Shown in pieces: positions 34,932-44,897 of a stretch of 64,000 bases of DNA. The stretch is from the NCBI RefSeq assembly GCF_037203765.1, contig NZ_JBBCAS010000002.1, forward strand, positions 248,001-312,000. The letters run 5' to 3'. Made by a program: the position numbers and the translations under genes. Position 1 is the first letter of the stretch; each line of letters starts with the position of its first letter. The notes beneath the pieces are model-generated. The model saw only the letters and a list, made by a program, of their open reading frames with translations. It did not search any database and was not told the origin of the DNA. The DNA comes from Sediminicola sp037203765. GTDB taxonomy: Bacteria; Bacteroidota; Bacteroidia; Flavobacteriales; Flavobacteriaceae.

Positions 34932-36362
34932 TTAGAAGCCATCATTCAATATTTCCAATTGTTCCAAATCACCATATTTTTTGGCAATTTCCTTAATTTC
35001 TTCGCCTTTTCCAATTAAAACGAATTGAAGATTGTCCTTTGGAAAATAAGTGTCAATCAAAGCACTGATATTCTCCAAATTCAGGGCATCAATTTTCTGT
35101 GTAAACGTGTTTATAAAGGACTCGTCAAAATTGTACAGAAACATATCTGTCAATAAAATGGCAAGTTGTCCATTGGTTTCATACTCTGGAGGAAATTGTC
35201 CTTTTAAATAATTTTTAGCTGAATTCAAGGTTTTTTGATCAACACCTTTGGTGTGCAGCCTTTTATATGTTTCCAGAGCAAGGTCAATGGCCTGTTCCGT
35301 TGTTGCAGTCGCCGTGAAGGTGCTGATTTGAAAAACACCACCATTCTTGAAGCTGTTGAACCTACTGCCAGCACCATAGGTCAGTCCGGAATTTACTCTT
35401 AGTTCATCATTGAGCCAAGAAGTAAAACGACCTCCCAATATGGTATTTATTACTTGAACTGCCACATAATCGGGATTATTCCTCGAAATACCTTTTCCTC
35501 CAATTAAAAACGTAGTCTCATTGGCATCTTCCTTATTGACCAGTAACACTCTAGGGGTTTCAGACAAGGAAAAATCGGGCAATTTTAGAAGCGGTTCGGA
35601 AGATTGTTTCCAATCTCCAAATAACCGTTCGATCTCCTTTTTCATTAATTTGGAATCAAAATCCCCAACAATGGCAATAGCAGCCTTGGATGGTTGATAT
35701 TGATTTTTATAAAAATCGGCCAATTCTTTAGAAGTGATATTTTCAATTCCGGTTTTGTTGCCCACAACCGAATTTCCGTACGGATGCCCACCGAATACAA
35801 AATGGTCAAAGTAGTTCCTTATTGAAGCGCGAGGGCTCTCCTTCATTTGATCTATTTCAACAAGTTTTCTTTCCTGCAACTTTTTCCACTCCGCATCGGG
35901 AAATATCGGATGAAGCAGTACATCTTTTACAATTTCCAAGATCTTCTTCTGGTCCCTTTTCATAAAAGATGAAGAAAGGTAACCGGCCTCTTTGTCGGCC
36001 CAAGTGTAGAGCGAAGCACCAACATAATCTACCTGTTCTTCAATTTTTGATTTGGAATAATTTTCTGTTCCCAGCACCATTGCTGCTGCTGTGGCGTTTG
36101 CCAAACCTGATTTTTCTTTTGGATCGTAAATGGCGCCCGCAGGAAATACAGCAGACAACTGTATTAGTGGCACTTCATGTTGTTCCATGAAATAGATCGT
36201 GAGTCCATTGCTCATGGTGAATTTGCTATACTGCGGCAATTGGAATTTTTCCTGTGCAGCCAATGATTCAATAGTTCCAAAAACTATTAAAAAAATGAAA
36301 AGACTATTGAATAAAATAGTTCCCATGGTATTCTTTAAATGCGCCATATCAAAATGCTTCAT
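34932..36362 (-). CDS. M16-family peptidase-like protein, non-catalytic subunit
   Basis: 476 residues with an N-terminal signal segment (about 10-36, ending LAAQ) and the two-lobe M16 layout. The HxxEH zinc motif is missing: the equivalent stretch is GLANATAAAMVLGTE. The Gly-rich ARFTSW/SGLTYGAGSRF part of the second lobe is present. It pairs with the catalytic M16 gene 8 bp upstream, as in two-subunit M16B proteases where one subunit only shapes the chamber. It is probably periplasmic. Confidence 0.88.
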   Translation of the reverse strand: MKHFDMAHLKNTMGTILFNSLFIFLIVFGTIESLAAQEKFQLPQYSKFTMSNGLTIYFMEQHEVPLIQLSAVFPAGAIYDPKEKSGLANATAAAMVLGTENYSKSKIEEQVDYVGASLYTWADKEAGYLSSSFMKRDQKKILEIVKDVLLHPIFPDAEWKKLQERKLVEIDQMKESPRASIRNYFDHFVFGGHPYGNSVVGNKTGIENITSKELADFYKNQYQPSKAAIAIVGDFDSKLMKKEIERLFGDWKQSSEPLLKLPDFSLSETPRVLLVNKEDANETTFLIGGKGISRNNPDYVAVQVINTILGGRFTSWLNDELRVNSGLTYGAGSRFNSFKNGGVFQISTFTATATTEQAIDLALETYKRLHTKGVDQKTLNSAKNYLKGQFPPEYETNGQLAILLTDMFLYNFDESFINTFTQKIDALNLENISALIDTYFPKDNLQFVLIGKGEEIKEIAKKYGDLEQLEILNDGF

Positions 36363-36370
36363 GAAATCTT

Positions 36371-37705
36371 TTAATTGGAGGTTACAATTTCGGTTTTGGT
36401 ATTGTCTTTTAGTATTCCTACGGTCCTATTTTCTTCGGTAAAATACACCTTGGCCACCCGCTGTATGTCTCCCATGGTTACTTTTTCATATTCCGAAGGA
36501 GCAGAATACATTTTTTTATAATCCCCAAAGTACATCTCGTAGGTGCCCAGATTATTGCTTTTACCGTCAATGGTTTCTAAAGTTCTATAGAATGAAATTA
36601 GTTTTTGATTCTTAACCTTTTGAAGCTCTTGTTCACTAATCCCGTTAGTGGTAATACGATCAAGAACTGCAATAATACCTTCTTCCAATGCTTCTGCCTT
36701 CACATCTTTGTTGGCCACACCATAGATATAAAAAAGATTGGGGTCTATACTTTCTGGCATATATGAAAATATACTTGTAGCCAATTGTTGTTCATCTACC
36801 AAACTACTGTATAGCCTGCTGCTATTGCCACTACTTAGAATAGCGCTTAACAAATCCAAGGCATAATAATCTTTATGCTTGGTTTCGGGAACATGATACG
36901 CCAGTAATAAGTTTGGTGTGCTTACTTTTTTATGGACTACCACCCTTTTTTCTCCTCTTTGAGGGGGTTCAATGGTATGAATTTTTCTAGGTTCCGGTTG
37001 TGGCTGGATAGGCTCAAAATATTTTTGTGCAAGCTGTTTGACCTGGCTAACCTTTACATCACCTGTTATGACAACTACGGCATTGTTTGGCGCATAATAC
37101 GTGTCAAAATATGTTTGTAGATCGGTTAATGTCCAATTTTTAATATCGGACTCATAACCTAAGACAGACCAACGATAAGGATGGGCAGAAAATGCAGAAG
37201 CCTTTACTTCTTCCATAATATTTCTAAAATTGCTGTTCTCCAACCCCGTACTCCGTTCACTGAGCACCACCCCTCTTTCACTCTCCACCATAGTGCTGTC
37301 CAAGGCCAAGTTTGCTATCCTGTCTGCTTCCAGTTCAAAAATAGTGGCCATGGAAGAAGTTGGGAACCAATCAGTGTAAACAGTCAAGTTTTCTGTTGTA
37401 TAAGCATTATTGCTTCCCCCTGCCGCTTCCATCGTCCTATCAAACATTTTTGGACCATATTTTTTGGACCCGTTGAACATCATATGTTCAAAAAAATGGG
37501 AGAGTCCCGTGATGCCTGTATATTCATTTCTTGAACCTACCTTCCAAAAAAGGTACATATTGGCATTTGGAATGCTATGGTCTTCCAAAACCAATATTTT
37601 CATTCCATTATCAAGGGTAAAACTGTTGACATCCTCAACTTTATTTTGTCCGTTGACCAGCGTGATAAACAAAAGGGTGAACATGGGTAAAAAACTGCGC
37701 TTCAT
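36371..37705 (-). CDS. M16-family zinc peptidase, catalytic subunit
   Basis: 444 residues with a signal peptide (1-20, ending VNGQ). The inverted zinc motif HFFEH is at residues 70-74 (GLSHFFEHMMFNGS), with the distal Glu in ESERGVVLSER. It should degrade peptides in the periplasm together with the non-catalytic partner encoded immediately downstream. Confidence 0.92.
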   Translation of the reverse strand: MKRSFLPMFTLLFITLVNGQNKVEDVNSFTLDNGMKILVLEDHSIPNANMYLFWKVGSRNEYTGITGLSHFFEHMMFNGSKKYGPKMFDRTMEAAGGSNNAYTTENLTVYTDWFPTSSMATIFELEADRIANLALDSTMVESERGVVLSERSTGLENSNFRNIMEEVKASAFSAHPYRWSVLGYESDIKNWTLTDLQTYFDTYYAPNNAVVVITGDVKVSQVKQLAQKYFEPIQPQPEPRKIHTIEPPQRGEKRVVVHKKVSTPNLLLAYHVPETKHKDYYALDLLSAILSSGNSSRLYSSLVDEQQLATSIFSYMPESIDPNLFYIYGVANKDVKAEALEEGIIAVLDRITTNGISEQELQKVKNQKLISFYRTLETIDGKSNNLGTYEMYFGDYKKMYSAPSEYEKVTMGDIQRVAKVYFTEENRTVGILKDNTKTEIVTSN

Positions 37706-37950
37706 GGGTATTTGATTTAAAGGAACTAAAGATAAGAAATTGAGAAATTAATCTGAGAATTTAAATGGACATAAAATTGAATATGAATCGTAATGCCCAG
37801 CTCGTTTTATCCGTATTCACATTTTAAAACCAATACTTAAAAGAAGGTTTAAAGTTTGTAATTTTCACCACACCTTTGGATTATATTAAAAAAACTGAAT
37901 CTTCTTACAAAGCTTGTGAACCGTTCAGGTAACTTTTATTTTGAGAAAGC

Positions 37951-38290
37951 CTATACTGCAGTTACAATTTTGCCTTTCGCTCTATTGTCCTCCATGTAGT
38001 GATGGGCTTTTACATTATCATCCAAAGGACAATTGCTGTCTATGTTTAAGGTAATGCCTCCTTTTGCAGCATCATCCATAAATACTGTAATAATTCTTTA
38101 GTGGATTCCTTGATTCACCCACATAAACGGTCAAATGTCCTACTGATGAAATGTCTCCCATGTCTATTAAATAGCCCTGATCTATTTAGGCCAACGCTTT
38201 CACCCTTAAAAGGACCCAGCCTGCCTTCAACTGTAGGATGGGTTTTTTCTTGAATTTCAAATGCTTCAGGATTGTTACAGCTGCTTTCAT
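37951..38290 (-). pseudogene. Decayed zinc-type quinone oxidoreductase / alcohol dehydrogenase
   Basis: Only the two ends of an MDR-family gene remain. From the ATG at 38290 the pieces MKAAV, then PEAFEIQEK, then GWVLLRVKA and GLNRSG match the family N-terminus but lie in different frames. Near the left end MDDAAKGGITLNIDS, HHYMEDNRAKGKIVTAV and a stop at 37951-37953 match the C-terminus. About two thirds of the gene, including the Rossmann domain, is missing. The rest of the 840-bp gap (37706-37950 and 38291-38545) holds no intact gene; the right part has coding-like scraps I cannot assign. Confidence 0.8.
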
Positions 38291-38545
38291 TTTTTGCGTT
38301 ACCACTGTCCTATATCCCAACTCTAGGAATGTATACTTTTTTGTAGTAATCCTTACACCACACTTTTTGCGGTTTTCCCAACAACATTTGTACTTCACCA
38401 AAAAGCCTGAAGACCGTTTCACCACACGATATCGTAAGTTGCCAACATTGCCTGCACTTCATCGAAAAATTTGAAATAATTGAAATTGGACAGCGTTTTT
38501 ATTTTGAAACATGGGGTTCCCCAAGCGCTCCAAAAACCTACTTAA

Positions 38546-39028
38546 ATGAATATACTACTACGCATTTTTCCATGGAAAATGATACAACTTTTATCCATTG
38601 TGATATTGTTCACACTCATAGTTCTCAATTTTTATGGCCTGTATACCAATAAGTTCTACTTTTTTAAGTTTGATAACTACATATTTCCCATATTGACCAT
38701 AATACACTTTGTATATCTATATGCCATGTGGTTCAAGGTAAAGGAAAATGAATATCCCGATCCTCAAATGAGGAACTTGGAGTACATTTTGTACATCCTG
38801 CTATTTATATATGTATTTCAAATATTTGATACGCTCTACATCTTATCCAGTTATACGGATTATGATGCGTCAATTATACCGAAAACCTTTCTACCTATAG
38901 GATCACTGATTGTTACCTTGTACACTCTTTTGATATTGATGACCTTGGTTTCCTTTAAACACCGCAAAGTACTGGTGGGGGAATATAAATTTATGGATAT
39001 GAACGATAATATCGATTCATGGTCCTAA
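38546..39028 (+). CDS. Small multi-pass membrane protein of unknown function
   Basis: 160 residues with four predicted membrane helices (about 12-30, 45-62, 78-98, 114-136) and a short polar tail. No family is recognised. An internal ATG at codon 12 could be the true start. It stands alone between the pseudogene and the AAA gene and is followed by a strong terminator, which supports its being transcribed. Confidence 0.65.
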   Translation: MNILLRIFPWKMIQLLSIVILFTLIVLNFYGLYTNKFYFFKFDNYIFPILTIIHFVYLYAMWFKVKENEYPDPQMRNLEYILYILLFIYVFQIFDTLYILSSYTDYDASIIPKTFLPIGSLIVTLYTLLILMTLVSFKHRKVLVGEYKFMDMNDNIDSWS

Positions 39029-39042
39029 GCTTTACTAATAGT

Positions 39043-39079
39043 ACAAAAAAAAGCCCTTTCATCAAAAAAGGGCTTTTTA
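39043..39079. terminator. Bidirectional terminator between membrane protein and AAA ATPase
   Basis: AAAAAGCCCTTT pairs with AAAGGGCTTTTT around a short loop. It lies between convergent genes and has A- and T-runs on both sides. Confidence 0.88.
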
Positions 39080-39085
39080 AATATA

Positions 39086-40555
39086 TTAAAGTCCGCTAAT
39101 AAAACTTCCGTAGAGATCCTTAAACTGGTATCCTTCGGTAAACCTGTGTTTGCTCAACTTTTTATTAGCTACCAAGCCCCAGAGCAATAGCTCCTTTAAA
39201 AAGTAGCTATCCTCCTTTGATGCATCAGGTTGATATTCCTTAATCAATTGATTTAATGGCGAAACACTATCCAATTCTTTTTTGTACTCTATGTCCGTGG
39301 CATCGTCCAGTATTTCAAAACCATCTCCATCAAAAAACCAAGAAATCAGTTCATCATAGGGACCAACGGCATCTTTTCGTTCCAGTTTGTCTATTTTGGG
39401 GAAATATAATGGGAACAAAGTTTTAATGGCATCCTCTACCAAGATGGAGGCAACGCTCCCTGCTCCTTCTTGTTCGCCCTCATATACCAATTCTATTTTT
39501 CCGGTGATGGATGGAATGATACCCATAAAATCGTTTAACCGAATACTGGTAGTGTTCTCTCCATTTCTGAGCGCGCGACGTTCGGCGGTGCTCAAAAGAT
39601 TTTCAAAAGCAGTAATGCTCATTCTGGCACTGACTCCACTTTTGGCATCGACGTATTCACTTTCCCTGGCTTCAAAACTTATTTGTTCCAAGAGATCTTT
39701 TGCCATATCAGGGACAAAGACAGCACTGGTCTGTCTTTCATCCAATCTGGCCTCTTGTTCGGTGATTTTACGGGCTGTTTTTATATCCTCCGGGTAATGG
39801 GTCAATATTTGTGATCCGATCCTATCTTTCAATGGGGTCACAATACTTCCTCTATTGGTATAATCTTCTGGATTGGCCGTAAAAACAAATTGGAGGTCCA
39901 AAGGTAGGCGCAGTTTAAAACCTCTGATCTGTATATCCCCTTCCTGTAGAATGTTAAAAAGGGATACCTGTATCCTCGCTTGCAAATCTGGTAATTCATT
40001 GATTACAAAAATACAACGGTTCGCCCTTGGGATCATTCCAAAGTGGATAACTCGGTCATCTGCATAGGACAATTTAAGGTTGGCGGCCTTTATAGGATCC
40101 ACATCACCTATCAAATCGGCCACGGTCACATCGGGAGTTGCCAATTTCTCGTAAAAACGTTCCTCCCTTGGCAACCAAGATATCGGGGTCTTATCGCCTT
40201 TTTCCTTAATGAGCTCCATGGCGTATCTGGACATCGGCTTTAAAGGGTCATCGTTGATTTCGGATCCTTCCACAACAGGAATATATGCATCCAATAAATT
40301 CACCATCAATCTGGCCAAACGTGTCTTGGCCTGTCCCCTTAGTCCCAATAAATTAATATTGTGCCTGGAAAGAATGGCCCGCTCCAATTCTGGAATAACA
40401 GAATTTTCATATCCCCAAACTCCGGTAAAGGTCTGTTCTTTGTTCTTGATCTTCTGAATTAGGTTGTCCCTAAGTTCATCTTTGATATTTTTTGTACGGT
40501 ATCCTGCACTTTTTAGTGCACCCAGGGTGCTTATTTCTTTATAGTTCAATTTCAT
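39086..40555 (-). CDS. AAA+ ATPase, MoxR/magnesium-chelatase-like
   Basis: 489 residues of the chelatase I/MoxR class. The Walker A site reads GLRGQAKT (71-78), where the last Gly of GxxxxGKT is Ala; Walker B reads IFVINELPD, with Asn in place of the Asp; and the sensor-like FTANPEDY is present. Both changes look to be a property of this family rather than damage, because the flanking sequence is well conserved. It lies directly downstream of the VWA gene and probably forms a MoxR-VWA chaperone pair that inserts a metal or remodels a client. Confidence 0.88.
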   Translation of the reverse strand: MKLNYKEISTLGALKSAGYRTKNIKDELRDNLIQKIKNKEQTFTGVWGYENSVIPELERAILSRHNINLLGLRGQAKTRLARLMVNLLDAYIPVVEGSEINDDPLKPMSRYAMELIKEKGDKTPISWLPREERFYEKLATPDVTVADLIGDVDPIKAANLKLSYADDRVIHFGMIPRANRCIFVINELPDLQARIQVSLFNILQEGDIQIRGFKLRLPLDLQFVFTANPEDYTNRGSIVTPLKDRIGSQILTHYPEDIKTARKITEQEARLDERQTSAVFVPDMAKDLLEQISFEARESEYVDAKSGVSARMSITAFENLLSTAERRALRNGENTTSIRLNDFMGIIPSITGKIELVYEGEQEGAGSVASILVEDAIKTLFPLYFPKIDKLERKDAVGPYDELISWFFDGDGFEILDDATDIEYKKELDSVSPLNQLIKEYQPDASKEDSYFLKELLLWGLVANKKLSKHRFTEGYQFKDLYGSFISGL

Positions 40556-40595
40556 ATATTTTTTTAAATACTTCTCTGGATGAAGTATGCTGTTA

Positions 40596-41738
40596 TTATC
40601 CTTTCAATCGTTTTCTTCTGTTCTGTTCGTAATCTTCAAAGATCATTTCTCCAAGGCCCTTTAAACCTGTAAAAAATGCTTTTCCATTATTGGCCTCGGC
40701 AAAATGTCGTACAAATTGGGTCAGGTACGGATCTTGGGCGATCATGAATGTGGTAATGGGAATATGTAATTTTCGGGCCTGTCTGGCCATATTGTAACAT
40801 TTCTCAACAATATAATCATCCAAACCCACACTATTTTTGTAATAGGTCCCATCTGGCATTCTCAGGCAACTGGGCTTGCCATCGGTGATCATAAATATTT
40901 GCTTGTTGGTATTCCGCTTCCTCCTTAGCATATCCATGGCCAATTGCAAACCAGCAACCGTATTGGTATGATAAGGTCCCACTTTCAAATACGGAAGATC
41001 TTTGATGGGAATGGGCCATGCATCATTTCCAAATACCAATATGTCCAAGGTATCCTTTGGGTAACGGGTCGTGATGAGTTCTGCCAAAGCCATGGCCACT
41101 TTTTTTGCCGGTGTAATCCGGTCTTCCCCGTAGAGTATCATACTATGGGAAATATCGATCATGAGCACGGTACTCATTTGGGCTTTGTATTGTGTGTCCT
41201 CAACCACGAGGTCATCTTCGCTCAGGGCAAAACTATCCATCCCATGGTTGATTTGGGCATTTTTTAAGCTTTCGGTCATGGAAATATGCTCCAACCCGTC
41301 CCCATAGCGGTATTCCCTGAATTCCCCGGTATGCTCATCTCCCCTACCGGATTTTCCAGTTTTATGGTTACCGGAACCACTGCGTTTGAGTTTGCCGAAA
41401 ATCTGATCCAACGCAGCCTGCCTTATAATGCGCTCCATTTTGGCAGTAATGGACAAATCCCCATCGCCTTCGCCATTACCGTCACCATTACCATCCTTAA
41501 ATTCTTCCCTTAAAAATCCTTTTGCTTTTAAGTCTTCTATAAAGTCCTCAATGGTGTAATTTTCATCTGTAAGTTCGTATTCCTTATCCAGTTCCCGCAA
41601 CCAATCCAACGCCTCTTCCACATCGCCGGAAGTATGCGTGATCAGCTCTTTGAAAATCTCAAAAAGCTTTTCGAACGGAGTTTGGTTCGGTGCTTCATAG
41701 TTGGTAAAACGAAACCCTTTTCTTTTGTTCATAGCCAT
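40596..41738 (-). CDS. VWA-domain protein, partner of the AAA ATPase
   Basis: 380 residues. The N-terminal half is helical with an acidic Gly/Asp-rich linker (GNGDGNGEGDGD) and a basic GSGNHKTGKSGRG stretch. The C-terminal half is a von Willebrand A domain with MIDAS motif DISHS (in VLMIDISHSM) and MITDGKPS. It is probably cytoplasmic. VWA proteins of this type present substrates to the co-encoded AAA+ ring. It is followed 40 bp later by the ATPase gene. Confidence 0.9.
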   Translation of the reverse strand: MAMNKRKGFRFTNYEAPNQTPFEKLFEIFKELITHTSGDVEEALDWLRELDKEYELTDENYTIEDFIEDLKAKGFLREEFKDGNGDGNGEGDGDLSITAKMERIIRQAALDQIFGKLKRSGSGNHKTGKSGRGDEHTGEFREYRYGDGLEHISMTESLKNAQINHGMDSFALSEDDLVVEDTQYKAQMSTVLMIDISHSMILYGEDRITPAKKVAMALAELITTRYPKDTLDILVFGNDAWPIPIKDLPYLKVGPYHTNTVAGLQLAMDMLRRKRNTNKQIFMITDGKPSCLRMPDGTYYKNSVGLDDYIVEKCYNMARQARKLHIPITTFMIAQDPYLTQFVRHFAEANNGKAFFTGLKGLGEMIFEDYEQNRRKRLKG

Positions 41739-41816
41739 TCTATAAATTTAATACATTTGGAAGAGACCCTTAATTTTTTAAAGAAAACTTAACGGTTTGC
41801 ACTACTTTAGTATCGT

Positions 41817-42635
41817 ATGGATATCGCAAACCTTTCAAAATTTAACGCATTTTTACAAACCCCTCCCCTATGGCATGGGAATTACGATGGTCTAGAGCAA
41901 TTTGAATTTCCAGATATCGACCTGAAGGATTTTCATTGTGAACCCATCCCGGAAAATTTAAGACTGGGCCATCAGATGGAACATATTTTTCATCAACTTA
42001 TAACCAATTCTTCCCGATATCGGATAAGTGCCTTTAACATTCCCATTAGAAGGAACAAAATTAGTTTGGGGGAAATCGATTTTATTTTGGAGGACTTGAC
42101 AATGGAAAAAAGGTTACATGTAGAACTTACCTATAAGTTTTATGTGTTGGATCCGGAATTTCCCAGTCTATTGCACCAATTGGTAGGACCCAACCGAAGG
42201 GATACCTTTTATGCCAAAAAAGAAAAGATCAAAAACCATCAAATACCTTTGTTGCATTCGGCAGAAGGAGATAAGGTATTACAGGACTTGGATATAGATT
42301 ACAGGGGTGTTGAGCATCGAGTTTGTTTTAAGGCCCAGGTATTCGTTCCCATTCATCATGAAAAAAGTAGTTTCTTCCCTTTCAACAGTGAATGTGTTGC
42401 TGGTATTTGGATGGACAGGGATACTTTTTCATCCTTTATCGATGGTGAGGACCAACTCTATATTCCACCTAAAAAGGATTGGCCTAAGGCACCTACATCA
42501 GATTTAGATTGGCAAACCTATGACGAAGTACTTGGGGACATCAACACCCAATTGTCCAATAAAAATTCCCCAATGGTCTGGTTGAAAAAGTCCAATGGGG
42601 AATTGATGAAAATCTTTGTGGTCTGGTGGTTATGA
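41817..42635 (+). CDS. DUF1853 family protein (possible PD-(D/E)XK nuclease fold)
   Basis: 272 residues. LGHQMEHIFHQLI, SLGEIDFILED and HVELTYKFYV are blocks of DUF1853. The order Glu86-x-Asp88, then Glu103 and Lys107 looks like a PD-(D/E)XK nuclease core, which is an inference. A TACTTTAG box ends 6 bp before the ATG; if it is the -7 element the mRNA would be leaderless. The gene is divergent from the VWA-AAA pair and converges with hisIE (6-bp overlap). Confidence 0.8.
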   Translation: MDIANLSKFNAFLQTPPLWHGNYDGLEQFEFPDIDLKDFHCEPIPENLRLGHQMEHIFHQLITNSSRYRISAFNIPIRRNKISLGEIDFILEDLTMEKRLHVELTYKFYVLDPEFPSLLHQLVGPNRRDTFYAKKEKIKNHQIPLLHSAEGDKVLQDLDIDYRGVEHRVCFKAQVFVPIHHEKSSFFPFNSECVAGIWMDRDTFSSFIDGEDQLYIPPKKDWPKAPTSDLDWQTYDEVLGDINTQLSNKNSPMVWLKKSNGELMKIFVVWWL

Positions 42636-43259
42636 TTTGTTGTGCCTAACCTTTAATACCTCCACAATATCGTTGAGTTTAAATCCTTTTGCTTGAAGTA
42701 ATATCAAGTAATGGAACAGCAGGTCGGCACTTTCATCCAAAAAGAGCCCATCATTATTATCTTTGGCTTCGATGACCACTTCTACAGCCTCTTCTCCAAC
42801 CTTTTGGGCCACTTTATTGAGCCCTTTTTGAAAGAGTGAAGAAACATAGCTAGGTTTGCCATCTGCATCAATGGGAGCCTTTCCTTCTGCTTGATCCTTT
42901 CTATTTTGTATGATTTCCTCCAAGCCGGATAGAAATCCAAATGCCTGGACATTTTTATCCCCCCAACAGGTATCCGTTCCCTTGTGGCACGTAGGGCCAA
43001 TAGGATCTACCGATACCAATAGGGTGTCCTGATCACAATCCAATTGGATATTGGTGAGTTTCAGAAAATTTCCACTCTCCTCCCCTTTGGTCCACAATCT
43101 GTTTTTTGTTCTGCTGAAAAAGGTTACCGTTTTGGTCTCCATGGTTTTATTATAGGCCTCCTCGTTCATATAACCAAGCATCAAAACATTTTTGGTATTC
43201 ACATCTTGTATAATGGCCGGGACCAACCCATCTTTATTTTTATCAAAATCTATTTTCAT
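42630..43259 (-). CDS. hisIE: Bifunctional phosphoribosyl-AMP cyclohydrolase / phosphoribosyl-ATP pyrophosphatase
   Basis: 209 residues from the ATG at 43259 (MKIDFDKNKDG); an upstream ATG 14 codons earlier lacks conservation. The HisI part has the zinc/magnesium motifs CDQD, GPTCHKGTDTCW and SRTKNRLWTKGEESGN. The HisE part (about 110-209) has GEEAVEVVIEAK and the ESADLLFHYLILL helices. It catalyses steps 2 and 3 of histidine synthesis and is the last gene of the operon. Confidence 0.95.
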   Translation of the reverse strand: MKIDFDKNKDGLVPAIIQDVNTKNVLMLGYMNEEAYNKTMETKTVTFFSRTKNRLWTKGEESGNFLKLTNIQLDCDQDTLLVSVDPIGPTCHKGTDTCWGDKNVQAFGFLSGLEEIIQNRKDQAEGKAPIDADGKPSYVSSLFQKGLNKVAQKVGEEAVEVVIEAKDNNDGLFLDESADLLFHYLILLQAKGFKLNDIVEVLKVRHNKS

Positions 43260-43336
43260 AATTGTTTTAATTTTTTGCTGATGTCTTTCTATTTGGCACA
43301 ACTTGTTTGGCTGTAAACCTACATAGGCGATATCTT

Positions 43337-44092
43337 TTATAAACGAACGGGAATGTCGTTCTTTTTTAATTCTTCCTTGAGATCCCTGATTTCAATTTCC
43401 TTAAAATGGAATACACTTGCAGCCAAGGCGGCATCAGATTTTCCATCAATAAAGGTATCCGTAAAATGCTGTATGGTACCGGCACCACCTGAGGCAATGA
43501 TCGGAATATTCAGTTCATTGGACAATTTGGCCAAGGCCTCATTGGCAAAGCCATTTTTGGTTCCGTCATGGTTCATGGAAGTAAATAGTATTTCCCCTGC
43601 ACCACGGCGCTCTACCTCTTTGGCCCATTCAAAAAGATTGAGTTCAGTTGGAACCTTGCCACCTACCAAATGAACGATCCATTCCCCATCTATTTGTTTG
43701 GCATCAATGGCAACAACGATACATTGGGAGCCAAATTTTGCCACCAAATCATTGATCAATTGAGGGTTTTTGACTGCAGAGGAATTGATGGAAACCTTAT
43801 CAGCTCCATTTTGCAATAGGATATCCACATCCTCCACGGAAGAAATACCACCTCCCACGGTAAAGGGGATATTTACTTTTTCTGCCACCCTTAAGACAAG
43901 GTCAGCTAAGGTTCTCCGTCTCTCCTCTGTTGCTGATATATCAAGGAAAACCAATTCATCGGCTCCCGTTCTTGCATAGATTTCTGCCAATTCGACTGGG
44001 TCTCCCGCATCGCGTAGATCAACAAAATTAATGCCTTTTACAGTACGGCCATTTTTAATATCCAAACAAGGAATAATACGCTTTGTCAACAT
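43337..44092 (-). CDS. hisF: Imidazole glycerol phosphate synthase, cyclase subunit
   Basis: 251 residues forming a TIM barrel. Catalytic Asp11 (PCLDIKNGRTVKG) and the second Asp in VVAIDAKQ are present, as are GGGISS and the phosphate-binding IIASGGAGT. With HisH it makes IGP and AICAR from PRFAR. It follows hisA by 64 bp. Confidence 0.96.
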   Translation of the reverse strand: MLTKRIIPCLDIKNGRTVKGINFVDLRDAGDPVELAEIYARTGADELVFLDISATEERRRTLADLVLRVAEKVNIPFTVGGGISSVEDVDILLQNGADKVSINSSAVKNPQLINDLVAKFGSQCIVVAIDAKQIDGEWIVHLVGGKVPTELNLFEWAKEVERRGAGEILFTSMNHDGTKNGFANEALAKLSNELNIPIIASGGAGTIQHFTDTFIDGKSDAALAASVFHFKEIEIRDLKEELKKNDIPVRL

Positions 44093-44156
44093 TGTCTTTG
44101 TACTTTATTTTGGTAATCCAAGGGGTAATTCTCTCCTTGATATTCCTTCAATTATT

Positions 44157-44888
44157 CTAACTACTCTTACTTATGAATTCTTCCAATTGTTTCATGGAAA
44201 TCCTTCCCTCGTATATGGCTTTGCCAATGATGGTCCCTTCACATCCCATTTCCGCCAATTTTGGAAGTTCGTCAAAGGTAGATATCCCCCCGCTGGCTAT
44301 CAGTTTTATCCCAGGAGCGGCCTCCTTTAATATTTTTGAGTATAGCTCAAATGATGGGCCCTCCAGCATACCATCTTTGCTGATATCCGTACAGATTACA
44401 TAAGTTATTCCTTCTTTCTGGTACGTTTTGATAAAAGGCACCAGTTCTTCTTTGGAATCTTCCAGCCAACCGGATACAGCAACTTTTTCATTTTTGGCAT
44501 CAGCGCCCAAAATAATCTTATCGGAACCAAACTTTTCTATCCAACTGATAAAGGTCGCCCTATCTTTTACGGCAATACTTCCTCCTGTAATTTGCCGGGC
44601 CCCACTCTCAAAGGCGATCCTTAGATCATCATCCGTTTTGAGTCCGCCTCCAAAATCTATTTTCAAGGCCGTTTTGGAAGCAATCTGCTCCAATACGCTA
44701 TGGTTGACAATATGTTTCGATTTTGCCCCGTCCAAATCAACCAAATGCAGGTATTCAATACCATGCGCCTCAAACGCCTTGGCTACCTCCAAGGGGTTTT
44801 CGTTGTATATTTTTTTGGTATCATAATCCCCTTTCGAAAGTCTAACACACTTCCCATCTATGATATCTATTGCAGGTATTATTCTCAT
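44157..44888 (-). CDS. hisA: ProFAR isomerase
   Basis: 243 residues, TIM barrel. Catalytic Asp8 (PAIDIIDGKCVRLSKGDY) and the second catalytic Asp in VICTDISKDGML are visible. It converts ProFAR to PRFAR. It lies 9 bp after the GNAT gene that is inserted between hisH and hisA. Confidence 0.96.
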   Translation of the reverse strand: MRIIPAIDIIDGKCVRLSKGDYDTKKIYNENPLEVAKAFEAHGIEYLHLVDLDGAKSKHIVNHSVLEQIASKTALKIDFGGGLKTDDDLRIAFESGARQITGGSIAVKDRATFISWIEKFGSDKIILGADAKNEKVAVSGWLEDSKEELVPFIKTYQKEGITYVICTDISKDGMLEGPSFELYSKILKEAAPGIKLIASGGISTFDELPKLAEMGCEGTIIGKAIYEGRISMKQLEEFISKSS

Positions 44889-44897
44889 ATGCTTATT

